This document shows positions 1 to 6,126 of a DNA stretch of 10,084 bases, in pieces. How positions within the stretch are numbered: the first letter of the stretch is position 1; each line of letters opens with the position of its first letter. The notes beneath the pieces were generated by a model, which was not told where the DNA came from, made no database searches, and saw only the letters and a list, made by a program, of their open reading frames with translations. Position numbers and translations under genes: made by a program. Source of the stretch: an uncultured Eubacteriales bacterium (GTDB lineage: Bacteria > Bacillota > Clostridia > Oscillospirales > CAG-272); contig USGH01000081.1 of assembly GCA_900554225.1 (NCBI GenBank), forward strand, positions 1-10,084, read 5' to 3'.

Positions 1-262
1 TTTTCACCGCTTTCAACAGGCGGGTCAGCTCCTCGATCGGGATGGATGTGGGGGTGCCGCCGCCGATGAATACCGTGTCCGGTTCATAGGAGCTGCCCGC
101 GTCGCGGTAGCTTTCCATGTGCGCGATCACGGCGGAAATGTACCGCTGTACGATCTCCGGATTCTGCGGCGGCGCGGAATTGAAATCGCAGTACGCGCAT
201 TTGGAGACGCAGAAGGGAATGTGGATGTAGATGCCGAGCCGTTTTTTGTCGTAGGATAGCAT
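1..262 (-). CDS. hemW: HemW, radical SAM heme chaperone (N-terminal part)
   Basis: This is the first 87 codons of a radical SAM protein; the rest lies beyond the left edge. Residues 11-25 run from the IYIHIPFC strand through Cys18, Cys22 and Cys25, the CxxxCxYC motif that holds the 4Fe-4S cluster and binds S-adenosylmethionine. GGGTPT at 67-72 is the second glycine-rich SAM-contact motif. The protein begins right at the IHIPFC strand without the N-terminal extension of coproporphyrinogen dehydrogenase HemN, which favours HemW, the cytosolic heme-binding chaperone formerly called HemN-like. The ATG at 262 is preceded by GGAAAGG and by an in-frame TGA 18 bases upstream, so the start is firm. 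It is the last visible gene of the leftward lepA run, 49 bases after the membrane-protein gene. HemN cannot be fully excluded without the C-terminal half. Confidence 0.9.
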   Translation of the reverse strand, partial: MLSYDKKRLGIYIHIPFCVSKCAYCDFNSAPPQNPEIVQRYISAVIAHMESYRDAGSSYEPDTVFIGGGTPTSIPIEELTRLLKAVK

Positions 263-311
263 GAATGTGCCTTTCCGTAGTCAGATTGTGAAAAAGGGGA
301 GTGCGCCGTTT

Positions 312-962
312 TCAGGAATTGCGAATGTTGTACCGATGCCGGAATATGCCGATGAGACTCCAGTATAGAAGCTGCTTGCCATAGCCGGAAAGCACCGTTG
401 TGAGCGCGTACCATTCTCCGATCGTATCGGGTGCGGATAGGATCCCGCGTAAAACGGCAAAGAGCAAGAGCATACCGGTGATGATGCACCAGAGGATCCG
501 GTCGGAGAGCCGCGTGTTCGAGAACAGCAGCAGGAGAAAGGTGCCGACTGTAATGAAAAATACGCCGGAAGTGGAGATCCACAGCCAGCTGAGGAAAAAC
601 CATACGCCGCTTGCCGCGATGCCGAAGATACCGGTCAGCGTATAGCGCACAAAGCGTTTGCCGCAGCGTGGATCGGCGAAGGCGTAGGTCAGTACACACA
701 GCGCGATATTGCAGAGCAGTGGGATGAGATACGCAAGCAATTTTCCCACTGTGACACCGGAAAACGGAAAGAGGTCGGCGGTTCGCGCATCGATGGGGAC
801 GCTTTGCCAGGTGAGCGCGAGAAGCAGCTGTCCGAAAAGGGAGACGATCTGTGAGATCACATCGGATGCCGCCACCGAAAACGCCAGAAGCCAGCACAGA
901 GAGCCGGGCTTGGCAAAAAAGTCGTTGTCCCAGATGTGCCGGATGTTGGTTTTATCACGCAT
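312..962 (-). CDS. Small multi-pass membrane protein of unknown function
   Basis: I do not recognise a family. The 216-residue product is strongly hydrophobic, with likely membrane segments near residues 22-50, 70-96, 107-129, 131-148 and 154-176, and possibly a sixth at 188-206. It starts with a short charged segment rich in Arg, Lys and Asp, and the C-terminus is basic. No catalytic or metal-binding motif stands out. The reading frame is open for 19 more codons upstream, but the ATG at 962 is preferred: a GAGG ribosome binding site lies just upstream inside the end of the preceding gene, and the gap to that gene's stop codon is only 4 bases. Such tight coupling to the TIM-barrel gene implies co-transcription and perhaps coupled translation. 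A transport or envelope role next to the isomerase and hydrolase is possible but is only a guess. Confidence 0.75.
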   Translation of the reverse strand: MRDKTNIRHIWDNDFFAKPGSLCWLLAFSVAASDVISQIVSLFGQLLLALTWQSVPIDARTADLFPFSGVTVGKLLAYLIPLLCNIALCVLTYAFADPRCGKRFVRYTLTGIFGIAASGVWFFLSWLWISTSGVFFITVGTFLLLLFSNTRLSDRILWCIITGMLLLFAVLRGILSAPDTIGEWYALTTVLSGYGKQLLYWSLIGIFRHRYNIRNS

Positions 963-966
963 TTTT

Positions 967-1803
967 CTACCTCGTGTACCGGACCGCAATCCGACAGGCG
1001 CGCTTGTATGCCTCGGCAAGATAGACCGGCAGCGGCATGGCGGCGTATCCGTCGTTTTCGTGGCGGTGCGGCTTGGAATGGATCGTCAGTTCAAAATTGA
1101 GATATGCGAGCGGGCGGGACGCGCGGAGACGACATACATTGTTCTCCCAATCGCCGATGCCGTCGTAGGGCAGAAGATGGAGATCGTCCGTCCAGAACGT
1201 GCGCCCGTCATAGCGGCTGATGCCGAGATTGTCGTTGAGGTGCGTCACAAGGAGCCGATCCCCGTACATGGCGAGAAGATCCCTGCTGTGGTTGTAGCAC
1301 ATCTCGTGTCCCGCGTCCCAGCAGAATCCGACCGTTTCACAGCCCCGGAAATATTCCATGAGGGCAAAGAGGTATTCCTCCCCCTCCGTATTCTCGAACG
1401 CGATCCGGATACCGAGCCGCTCTGCCTCCCGCACCACGCGGTCAAACTGCGCAAAGCGGAGCCTGTCCCGATCGCATGTGTAGTCAAAGCCGATCCACAC
1501 ATGCGCCACCAGTACCGGGATGGCATAGCGTGCGCAGTCCGTGAGAGAGGCGATCAGTTCTTCTGCCGCCGGCTCGGAGATCGCCGAATCCGGATCCCAC
1601 ATCGCCGCCGCCCTGCCGAAGGGTGCGTGGAGGGATTGCAGAGCCAGACCGCATTCCCGTGCCGCCTCGACCATGGATGGCAATTCTGCACATTGCTCCG
1701 GCGAGACCGCGTCAAAACCGGCTTCCCCCACCAATCGGACAAATTCCGCCGCCGGTACGCCGAATCCGCCGCTTGCGGACATGCCGAGCTTCTGTTTCCA
1801 CAT
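967..1803 (-). CDS. Sugar phosphate isomerase/epimerase-like TIM-barrel protein (AP endonuclease family 2 fold)
   Basis: A 278-residue protein of the xylose isomerase-like / AP endonuclease 2 superfamily. Candidate metal-binding residues appear in family order: His59 (SLHAP), His101 (VAHVW), Glu137 (FENTEG), Asp163 and His166 (CWDAGH), His188 (THLND), Asp207 and His209 (DDLH), and Glu238 (NFELT), with the family's DG-x-GDW turn at 214-219. Enzymes of this superfamily use one to three divalent metals to isomerise or epimerise sugars or to cleave DNA at abasic sites; most bacterial relatives of this length act on sugars, but the substrate cannot be told from sequence. There is no signal peptide, so it is cytosolic. 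The ATG at 1803 follows a strong GGGGAGG site lying in the 17-base gap after the serine hydrolase gene. The membrane-protein gene follows 4 bases downstream. Confidence 0.85.
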   Translation of the reverse strand: MWKQKLGMSASGGFGVPAAEFVRLVGEAGFDAVSPEQCAELPSMVEAARECGLALQSLHAPFGRAAAMWDPDSAISEPAAEELIASLTDCARYAIPVLVAHVWIGFDYTCDRDRLRFAQFDRVVREAERLGIRIAFENTEGEEYLFALMEYFRGCETVGFCWDAGHEMCYNHSRDLLAMYGDRLLVTHLNDNLGISRYDGRTFWTDDLHLLPYDGIGDWENNVCRLRASRPLAYLNFELTIHSKPHRHENDGYAAMPLPVYLAEAYKRACRIAVRYTR

Positions 1804-1820
1804 AGCTGTCGCCTCCCCGC

Positions 1821-3302
1821 CTATGCCAATATTTCCGTACCGACTGCCGAACCCTGGTATTCGTTCAGGAAATCCTCGGCGGTCTTTTTCATCTCCACCC
1901 GTACCGTGTCGCCGTCAAAGGTGAAGACCATGTGCGCGTTGCCGAAATAGCGGTCGATCACCTGGAGATAGAGGTGCAGCGTGTTTTCCTGCGGAAATTC
2001 CGCACTCGCGGCGCAGCGGTAGTAAAAATCCCTCGTCCTGTGACCGCCCATGTCGTCGGAGTAACCCTCCTGCGGAAAATGCGCGAATACGTTGTAGCCG
2101 AAGCCGAACGGCAGCGATTTGTCCCCCTGCGCGTTGGTCCAGGAGAACACGCCGCCGTCGCCGGAGAACGTGAACCGGATGCGCGTGATCCCCATCGGAT
2201 TCTCGGAGAGCGAAAATTCTCTGCCATGGATCGCCTCTGTCAGCGGAGACCGACCCGCGCCGCGCAGGGCAAATAACGAAAGCTCCCGCGCATAGCGATC
2301 GAGACTTGCAGCCGTTTCCCGCGATTCCGGCAGCGCATCCGCGGAGATCTCCGACAGCACAAGGTCGAAAAAGCCGCCCAGCACCACGTCCTTCGCCGTC
2401 GGATTGCCCTGGTTGTCGCCGTTGTAGATGAGGATTACATCCCGCGACGGTACGCACAGCGCAAACTGACAGCCCATGCCGTTGAAGAAGAAGGCGTCGC
2501 CGTAGCCCATCCAGATCTGATAGCCGTAGCCCTGCGCCTCGATCCCGCTTTCCTGCGGCGTGTCGATCTGCTTCGTCGTCGCCGCCTGTACATAGGCGCG
2601 GTTCAGAAGCTGCTTTCCGTCCCAGGCGCCGTAGTTCATGGTGAATCGCGCGATCCTCCAGAGATCCTCCGGTCGGCAGACAAGCGCGGAGTCGCCCCAG
2701 CTGTGTCCGCCCGGACAGGTCAGAAATGCCGCTGTATCCGAAACGCCGATTGCATCAAAGAACTTTTCCCGACAGTAGGCAAGCAGCGTTTGTCCCGATA
2801 CCCGCTCCACCAGCGCCCCCAGAATAAAGGAGCCAAAGCAGTCGTACTCGAAATACGAGCCCTGCGGGCGGGTCGGCGTATCGTTTTTCTGGAAATAGAG
2901 CGCGACCCGGTCATAATCCGGATAGTGGAACCAGTACGGTGCCGGACGCGTTGTCGCCATGCGCAGCATATTCCGGATCGTCAGCGCAGAGAAGTTTGCG
3001 TCTGTGATCTGCGCCGATTCCGCCGGGAAATAGGAGAACAGCCGATCCTCCAGGGAGATTTTTCCGTCCTGTACGAGAAAACCGATTGCCAGCGAGACGA
3101 TGCTCTTTGTCACAGAATACATACGATGGCAAAATTCTCTGTCAAACGGCTTCCAGTATCGCGCAAAAACAATATCGTCCCCGCGCGAGAGCAGCACATT
3201 GTGCGTGGCAAGCCCGTGCGCCTCTAAGTGACGCAGATACCTTTCGATCGATGCAGAGGAAATACCAGCCGATTCCGGCGTTTTTTGCAGATATGTCGTC
3301 AT
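1821..3302 (-). CDS. Beta-lactamase-family serine hydrolase (class C / esterase-like), cytosolic
   Basis: A 493-residue protein with the serine beta-lactamase/transpeptidase-like fold in its first ~330 residues. The SxxK motif is SVTK at 63-66, giving the Ser63 nucleophile and Lys66 base. The second motif, usually YxN, reads YDC with Tyr153, inside FGSFILGALVERVSG, which is otherwise typical. The third motif region is the GMGCQ stretch at 275-279 followed by a hydrophobic strand, in place of KTG. Family members include class C beta-lactamases, D-amino-peptidases, PBP4-like proteins and esterases such as EstB. Residues ~340-493 form a strand-rich extra domain rich in aromatic residues. There is no signal peptide or membrane anchor, unlike true beta-lactamases, so an intracellular esterase or peptidase role is more likely than antibiotic resistance. 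The ATG at 3302 follows GGAGG by six bases. It lies 26 bases after lepA and 17 before the isomerase gene. Confidence 0.88.
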   Translation of the reverse strand: MTTYLQKTPESAGISSASIERYLRHLEAHGLATHNVLLSRGDDIVFARYWKPFDREFCHRMYSVTKSIVSLAIGFLVQDGKISLEDRLFSYFPAESAQITDANFSALTIRNMLRMATTRPAPYWFHYPDYDRVALYFQKNDTPTRPQGSYFEYDCFGSFILGALVERVSGQTLLAYCREKFFDAIGVSDTAAFLTCPGGHSWGDSALVCRPEDLWRIARFTMNYGAWDGKQLLNRAYVQAATTKQIDTPQESGIEAQGYGYQIWMGYGDAFFFNGMGCQFALCVPSRDVILIYNGDNQGNPTAKDVVLGGFFDLVLSEISADALPESRETAASLDRYARELSLFALRGAGRSPLTEAIHGREFSLSENPMGITRIRFTFSGDGGVFSWTNAQGDKSLPFGFGYNVFAHFPQEGYSDDMGGHRTRDFYYRCAASAEFPQENTLHLYLQVIDRYFGNAHMVFTFDGDTVRVEMKKTAEDFLNEYQGSAVGTEILA

Positions 3303-3328
3303 AAAAACCTCCGATGGAATACGTGAGA

Positions 3329-5149
3329 TTATGATTCGTCGTCGAGCTTGAGAACCGCCATAAATGCCTCCTGGGAGACCTGGACGCTGCCGAGCTGGCG
3401 CATCATCTTTTTGCCCTCTTTCTGCTTTTCAAGCAGCTTCTTTTTCCGCGTGATGTCGCCGCCGTAGCATTTGGCAAGTACGTCCTTGCGCAGGGCTTTG
3501 ACCGTCTCGCGTGCGATGATCTTGGAGCCGATGGCAGCCTGGATCGGGATCTCGAAGAGCTGACGCGGGATGTTGTCCTTGAGCTTCTCCGCGATCTTGC
3601 GCGCACGGACATATGCCTTCTCCGCGTGGACGATGAACGTCAGCGCGTCTACCATCTCGCCGTTCAGAAGGAAGTCGAGCTTTACGAGATCGGACGGTAC
3701 ATACGCGTCAAATTCGTAGTCCAGGGAGGCGTATCCCCGGCTGCGGGACTTCAGCGCGTCGAAGAAATCGTAGATGATCTCGTTCAGCGGCAGCTTGTAA
3801 TGCAGCTCCACACGCGTCGTATCGATGTATTTCATATCGAGAAATTCGCCGCGCCGATCCTGACAGAGATCCATGATCCCCCCGACATATTCCGTAGGCG
3901 TGATCACGGACGCGGCTACGATCGGTTCCGCCGCCTCCTCGATCTCGTCCGGGGAGGGGTAGTTTGTCGGGTTGTCGATGTAGATCACCTCACCCGACCG
4001 CTTTGTGATCTTGTAGATAACGCTCGGTGCCGTTGTGATCAGATCCAGATTGAATTCCCGTTCCAGCCGCTCCTCGATGATCTCCATGTGCAAAAGTCCG
4101 AGAAAACCGCAGCGGAAGCCGAACCCGAGCGCGATACTCGTTTCCGGCTCAAACGTGAACGCCGCGTCGTTGAGCTGCAATTTTTCCAGCGCGTCCTTCG
4201 TTTCGTTGTAACGCGCGCCGTCGGCGGGATAGATACCCGCGTATACCATCGACTGCACCTTTTTGAAGCCGGGCAGCGGTTCGACCGCCGGATTTTCCGC
4301 AAGCGTTACCGTATCGCCGACGCGTGTGTCCGCTACCGTCTTGATGGAGGCCGTCAGATACCCGACCTCGCCAGCGGACAGTTCTCCCGTGGACCGCAGC
4401 CCGAACGGCTCCATCACGCCTACCTCGACGGTTTCAAATTCCGCGCCCGTGTGCATCAGACGGATTTTGTCGCCGACCTTCAGCGTACCCTCTACCACAC
4501 GGATGTATACGACGACACCCATGTAGCTGTTGTACACCGAGTCGAAAATCAGACAGCGCAGCGGCGCGTCCACATCCCCCGTTGGAGCAGGTACCTCGCG
4601 GATGATCGCGTCCATCACGTCGCCGATGTTCAGCCCCGTTTTCGCCGATACCGCAGGACAGCCCTCCGCCGGAATGCCGATCACATCTTCTATCTCCGCC
4701 TGTACCCGCGCCACATCGGCAGAGGGCAGGTCGATCTTGTTCACCACCGGGACGATCTCCCGCCCCGCATCCACGGCAAGGTACGCGTTTGCCAGAGTCT
4801 GCGCCTCGATCCCCTGCGTCGCGTCCACCACAAGGAGCGCACCCTCGCAGGCGTTGAGGGAACGGGATACCTCGTAGTTGAAGTCCACGTGACCGGGCGT
4901 GTCGATCATGTTCAGCACATATTCCTCACCGTCCGGTGCCTTGTAGTCGATCCGAACCGCACGCGCCTTGATGGTGATGCCGCGCTCCCGTTCGAGATCC
5001 ATATTGTCAAGAAGCTGTTCCTCCATGTCCCGCGCCGACACCGTGTGCGAATACTCAAGGATCCGGTCCGCCAGCGTCGATTTGCCGTGGTCGATGTGTG
5101 CGATGATGGAGAAATTGCGAATGTGTTTCTGTTTGTCCGTCTGCGCCAT
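3329..5149 (-). CDS. lepA: Elongation factor 4 (LepA), ribosome-associated GTPase
   Basis: LepA is a translational GTPase related to EF-G that binds the ribosome and affects initiation and back-translocation; it is found in nearly all bacteria. The 606-residue product has all GTPase motifs: G1 AHIDHGKST at 17-25, G2 RGIT at 56-59, G3 DTPGHVD at 83-89, G4 NKID at 137-140 and G5 SAK at 168-170. It ends in the LepA-specific basic C-terminal domain with the KKLLEKQKEGKK and RQLGSVQVSQEAF signatures. The frame is open to an ATG at 5179, but that codon would lie only about six bases after the predicted transcription start and lacks a good ribosome binding site. The ATG at 5149 follows GAAAGG at suitable spacing and matches the usual N-terminus, so I place the start there. 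It is first in the leftward operon. Confidence 0.96.
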   Translation of the reverse strand: MAQTDKQKHIRNFSIIAHIDHGKSTLADRILEYSHTVSARDMEEQLLDNMDLERERGITIKARAVRIDYKAPDGEEYVLNMIDTPGHVDFNYEVSRSLNACEGALLVVDATQGIEAQTLANAYLAVDAGREIVPVVNKIDLPSADVARVQAEIEDVIGIPAEGCPAVSAKTGLNIGDVMDAIIREVPAPTGDVDAPLRCLIFDSVYNSYMGVVVYIRVVEGTLKVGDKIRLMHTGAEFETVEVGVMEPFGLRSTGELSAGEVGYLTASIKTVADTRVGDTVTLAENPAVEPLPGFKKVQSMVYAGIYPADGARYNETKDALEKLQLNDAAFTFEPETSIALGFGFRCGFLGLLHMEIIEERLEREFNLDLITTAPSVIYKITKRSGEVIYIDNPTNYPSPDEIEEAAEPIVAASVITPTEYVGGIMDLCQDRRGEFLDMKYIDTTRVELHYKLPLNEIIYDFFDALKSRSRGYASLDYEFDAYVPSDLVKLDFLLNGEMVDALTFIVHAEKAYVRARKIAEKLKDNIPRQLFEIPIQAAIGSKIIARETVKALRKDVLAKCYGGDITRKKKLLEKQKEGKKMMRQLGSVQVSQEAFMAVLKLDDES

Positions 5150-5191
5150 TTTGTAGCCTTTCATCGTAGCGTTTTTCATAGATTCGTTCCT

Positions 5192-5220
5192 ATTATACCA
5201 GATTTCACCGCGAAAAACAA
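5192..5220 (-). promoter_or_regulatory. SigA-like promoter of the lepA operon
   Basis: On the minus strand the sequence reads TTGTTT (5215-5220), a 17-base spacer, and a perfect TATAAT (5192-5197) preceded by TGG, the extended -10 element. Transcription would start near 5185, giving a leader of about 35 bases to the preferred lepA ATG at 5149. This is a pattern match, not a measured start. Confidence 0.75.
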
Positions 5221-5250
5221 GGAGATACTATAAAAAGTAGGATTTGGGGA

Positions 5251-5298
5251 AGAGAAAAACGCCCGCGCCCGAATCGGTGTATGCCGATTGGGAGCGGG
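5251..5298 (-). terminator. Intrinsic terminator of the winged-helix regulator gene
   Basis: A long hairpin has arms at 5262-5277 and 5284-5298 and a six-base loop at 5278-5283. The inner stem AATCGG/CCGATT is perfect; then come one bulged G, three G-C pairs, one G-A mismatch and five more G-C pairs. On the minus strand it is followed by GTTTTTCTC (A-run on the plus strand at 5255-5259), as expected for a rho-independent terminator. It lies 100 bases after the regulator's stop codon and just before the lepA promoter, so it separates the two leftward units. There is no T-run on the plus-strand side. Confidence 0.8.
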
Positions 5299-5339
5299 AG
5301 AGCTCGCCTGTATGCCGAATCTCGCGAAAAAATCCGAGA

Positions 5340-5352
5340 ATTTCCGGGAAAT
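5340..5352. repeat. Perfect inverted repeat ATTTCC-G-GGAAAT
   Basis: Six-base arms flank a single central G, the form expected of a small dimeric-protein operator. It ends four bases upstream of the -35 element of the plus-strand promoter candidate at 5356-5383. The symmetry is seen in the sequence; the operator role is inference. Confidence 0.45.
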
Positions 5353-5355
5353 GAC

Positions 5356-5383
5356 TGTACAAATCGGGTTTTTATGGTATAAT
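5356..5383 (+). promoter_or_regulatory. Candidate plus-strand promoter pointing into the 3' end of the regulator gene
   Basis: TGTACA (5356-5361), a 16-base spacer and TATAAT (5378-5383) with the extended -10 TGG directly before it make a convincing SigA-like promoter. Transcription would begin near 5390 and run antisense to the winged-helix gene, towards gpmI. The nearest same-strand gene, gpmI, starts over 730 bases further on. An ATG at 5400 opens a 192-codon frame, but that frame looks like a shadow of the opposite gene. Confidence 0.5.
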
Positions 5384-5397
5384 ATATAGATGGAATC

Positions 5398-6024
5398 CTA
5401 TGGCATATTTTCGCCTGTATTCTCCGAGCGGCGCGGCAGCCGAAGCACGTAGCCGCCGCCGCGAATGCCGGTCAGAACGGACGGTCCAAAGTACGGCGAC
5501 AGCTTTTTCCGCAGATGCGCGATGTATACGTCACACGTGTTGTTTTTCGTACCCTCCGGCCAGACCGCACCTTCCAGCGTCTCCCGCGATACCGGACGAC
5601 CGCCCGCGGATACGAGGATTTCCAGCACCTGCCATTCGCGTGGAGAAAAGACGATCTCCTCCGTACCGATCACCAGCGCACGGGAACGGGGTTCCCATCG
5701 ATAGGGTGCGGTGTCCGGCAAAACCGCTATCTCCAGCGTTTCCGGTCGCCTCCACCGTTGCAGAAACGCAAAAAAATCCACGATCGGCAGCGGCAGCGGA
5801 AAGGCCGCGTATGCCGGATTTTCGGACAGCGTTTTGTGGATCGCCGTTGCGAGATAGGCGTCGCTTTGGCGGATCACAATCCCGCCGGTGGACAGAAGCC
5901 GCGCCGCGTTTTCTTCTCCGCAGATGCAGATTTCACCGTTTGCCGGCAGAAAGGGAAGATCGGCAAAGCAGTCCCTGAGCCAGCGATCCAGTGCCGTGTC
6001 CCCCGTGTCGATATGCCATTCCAT
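5398..6024 (-). CDS. OmpR/PhoB-type winged-helix DNA-binding protein with degenerate N-terminal domain
   Basis: The last half (about 105-196 of 208 residues) is a clear OmpR/PhoB winged-helix domain: an N-terminal strand, FSPREWQVLEILVSAGGRPVSRETL at the start of the helical part, the DVYIAHLRKKL recognition helix at 165-175, and the GIRGGGYVL wing at 187-194. Ordinary response regulators carry a ~120-residue receiver in front with a phosphorylated Asp, an acidic pair and a conserved Lys. Here residues 1-95 are too short and I find none of these residues; a segment near 76-93 resembles the last receiver helix. It is therefore probably a phosphorylation-independent orphan regulator, and no sensor kinase gene is nearby. 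The ATG at 6024 follows a GGGGAGG site. It is divergent from gpmI and ends in its own terminator. Confidence 0.85.
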   Translation of the reverse strand: MEWHIDTGDTALDRWLRDCFADLPFLPANGEICICGEENAARLLSTGGIVIRQSDAYLATAIHKTLSENPAYAAFPLPLPIVDFFAFLQRWRRPETLEIAVLPDTAPYRWEPRSRALVIGTEEIVFSPREWQVLEILVSAGGRPVSRETLEGAVWPEGTKNNTCDVYIAHLRKKLSPYFGPSVLTGIRGGGYVLRLPRRSENTGENMP

Positions 6025-6054
6025 TGCGCGCCCTCCCCGATTTTTATTGTTTTG

Positions 6055-6083
6055 AGTATAGCATACCGCGCGCGCCTTGTCAA
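6055..6083 (-). promoter_or_regulatory. Strong SigA-like promoter of the winged-helix regulator gene
   Basis: The minus strand has a consensus TTGACA (6078-6083), a 17-base spacer and TATACT (6055-6060), with TGC just before the -10. The leader to the ATG at 6024 would be about 25 bases. On the plus strand the same -35 bases read TTGTCA (6077-6082), but I could not find a well-spaced -10 for gpmI behind it. Confidence 0.85.
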
Positions 6084-6091
6084 GATACCGC
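6063..6091. repeat. Direct repeat ATACCGC, 22-base spacing, in the regulator/gpmI divergent promoter region
   Basis: ATACCGC occurs at 6063-6069 and 6085-6091, start points exactly 22 bases (two helical turns) apart. One copy lies in the spacer of the regulator's promoter and the other just upstream of its -35. OmpR/PhoB proteins commonly bind tandem direct repeats with an 11- or 22-base period, so this could be an autoregulatory site. In addition GTAT-AGC-ATAC at 6056-6066 is a small inverted repeat overlapping the -10. Confidence 0.4.
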
Positions 6092-6111
6092 TAATCTATT
6101 CCATTATATAT

Positions 6112-6116
6112 AGGAG
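6112..6116 (+). promoter_or_regulatory. Ribosome binding site fixing the gpmI start
   Basis: AGGAG here lies 10 bases before the ATG at 6127. The same frame stays open upstream to 5515, through the opposite-strand regulator gene, so this site is what decides the start. A second in-frame ATG at 6136 is too far from it. Confidence 0.75.
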
Positions 6117-6126
6117 TGTACTATTT

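Noticed and set aside
709..1950. 413-codon plus-strand frame
   Set aside because: It crosses the membrane-protein gene and the TIM-barrel gene antisense; both of those have good starts and recognisable features.
1821..3302. Antibiotic-resistance beta-lactamase
   Set aside because: The fold fits, but there is no signal peptide, the second motif is altered and there is a large extra domain, so resistance is not supported.
3626..5233. 535-codon open frame on the plus strand
   Set aside because: It lies antisense over lepA; its His/Arg/Val/Asp-rich composition is a shadow of GC-rich third codon positions, and it has no ribosome binding site or recognisable motif.
5400..5978. 192-codon plus-strand frame just after the promoter candidate at 5356-5383
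   Set aside because: Its product is Arg/Pro/Ser-rich without motifs, and the opposite strand holds a clear winged-helix gene. The promoter itself is kept as a finding.
5515..6126. Long N-terminal extension of gpmI
   Set aside because: The frame is open upstream, but it runs antisense through the winged-helix gene and the ribosome binding site at 6112-6116 places the start at 6127.
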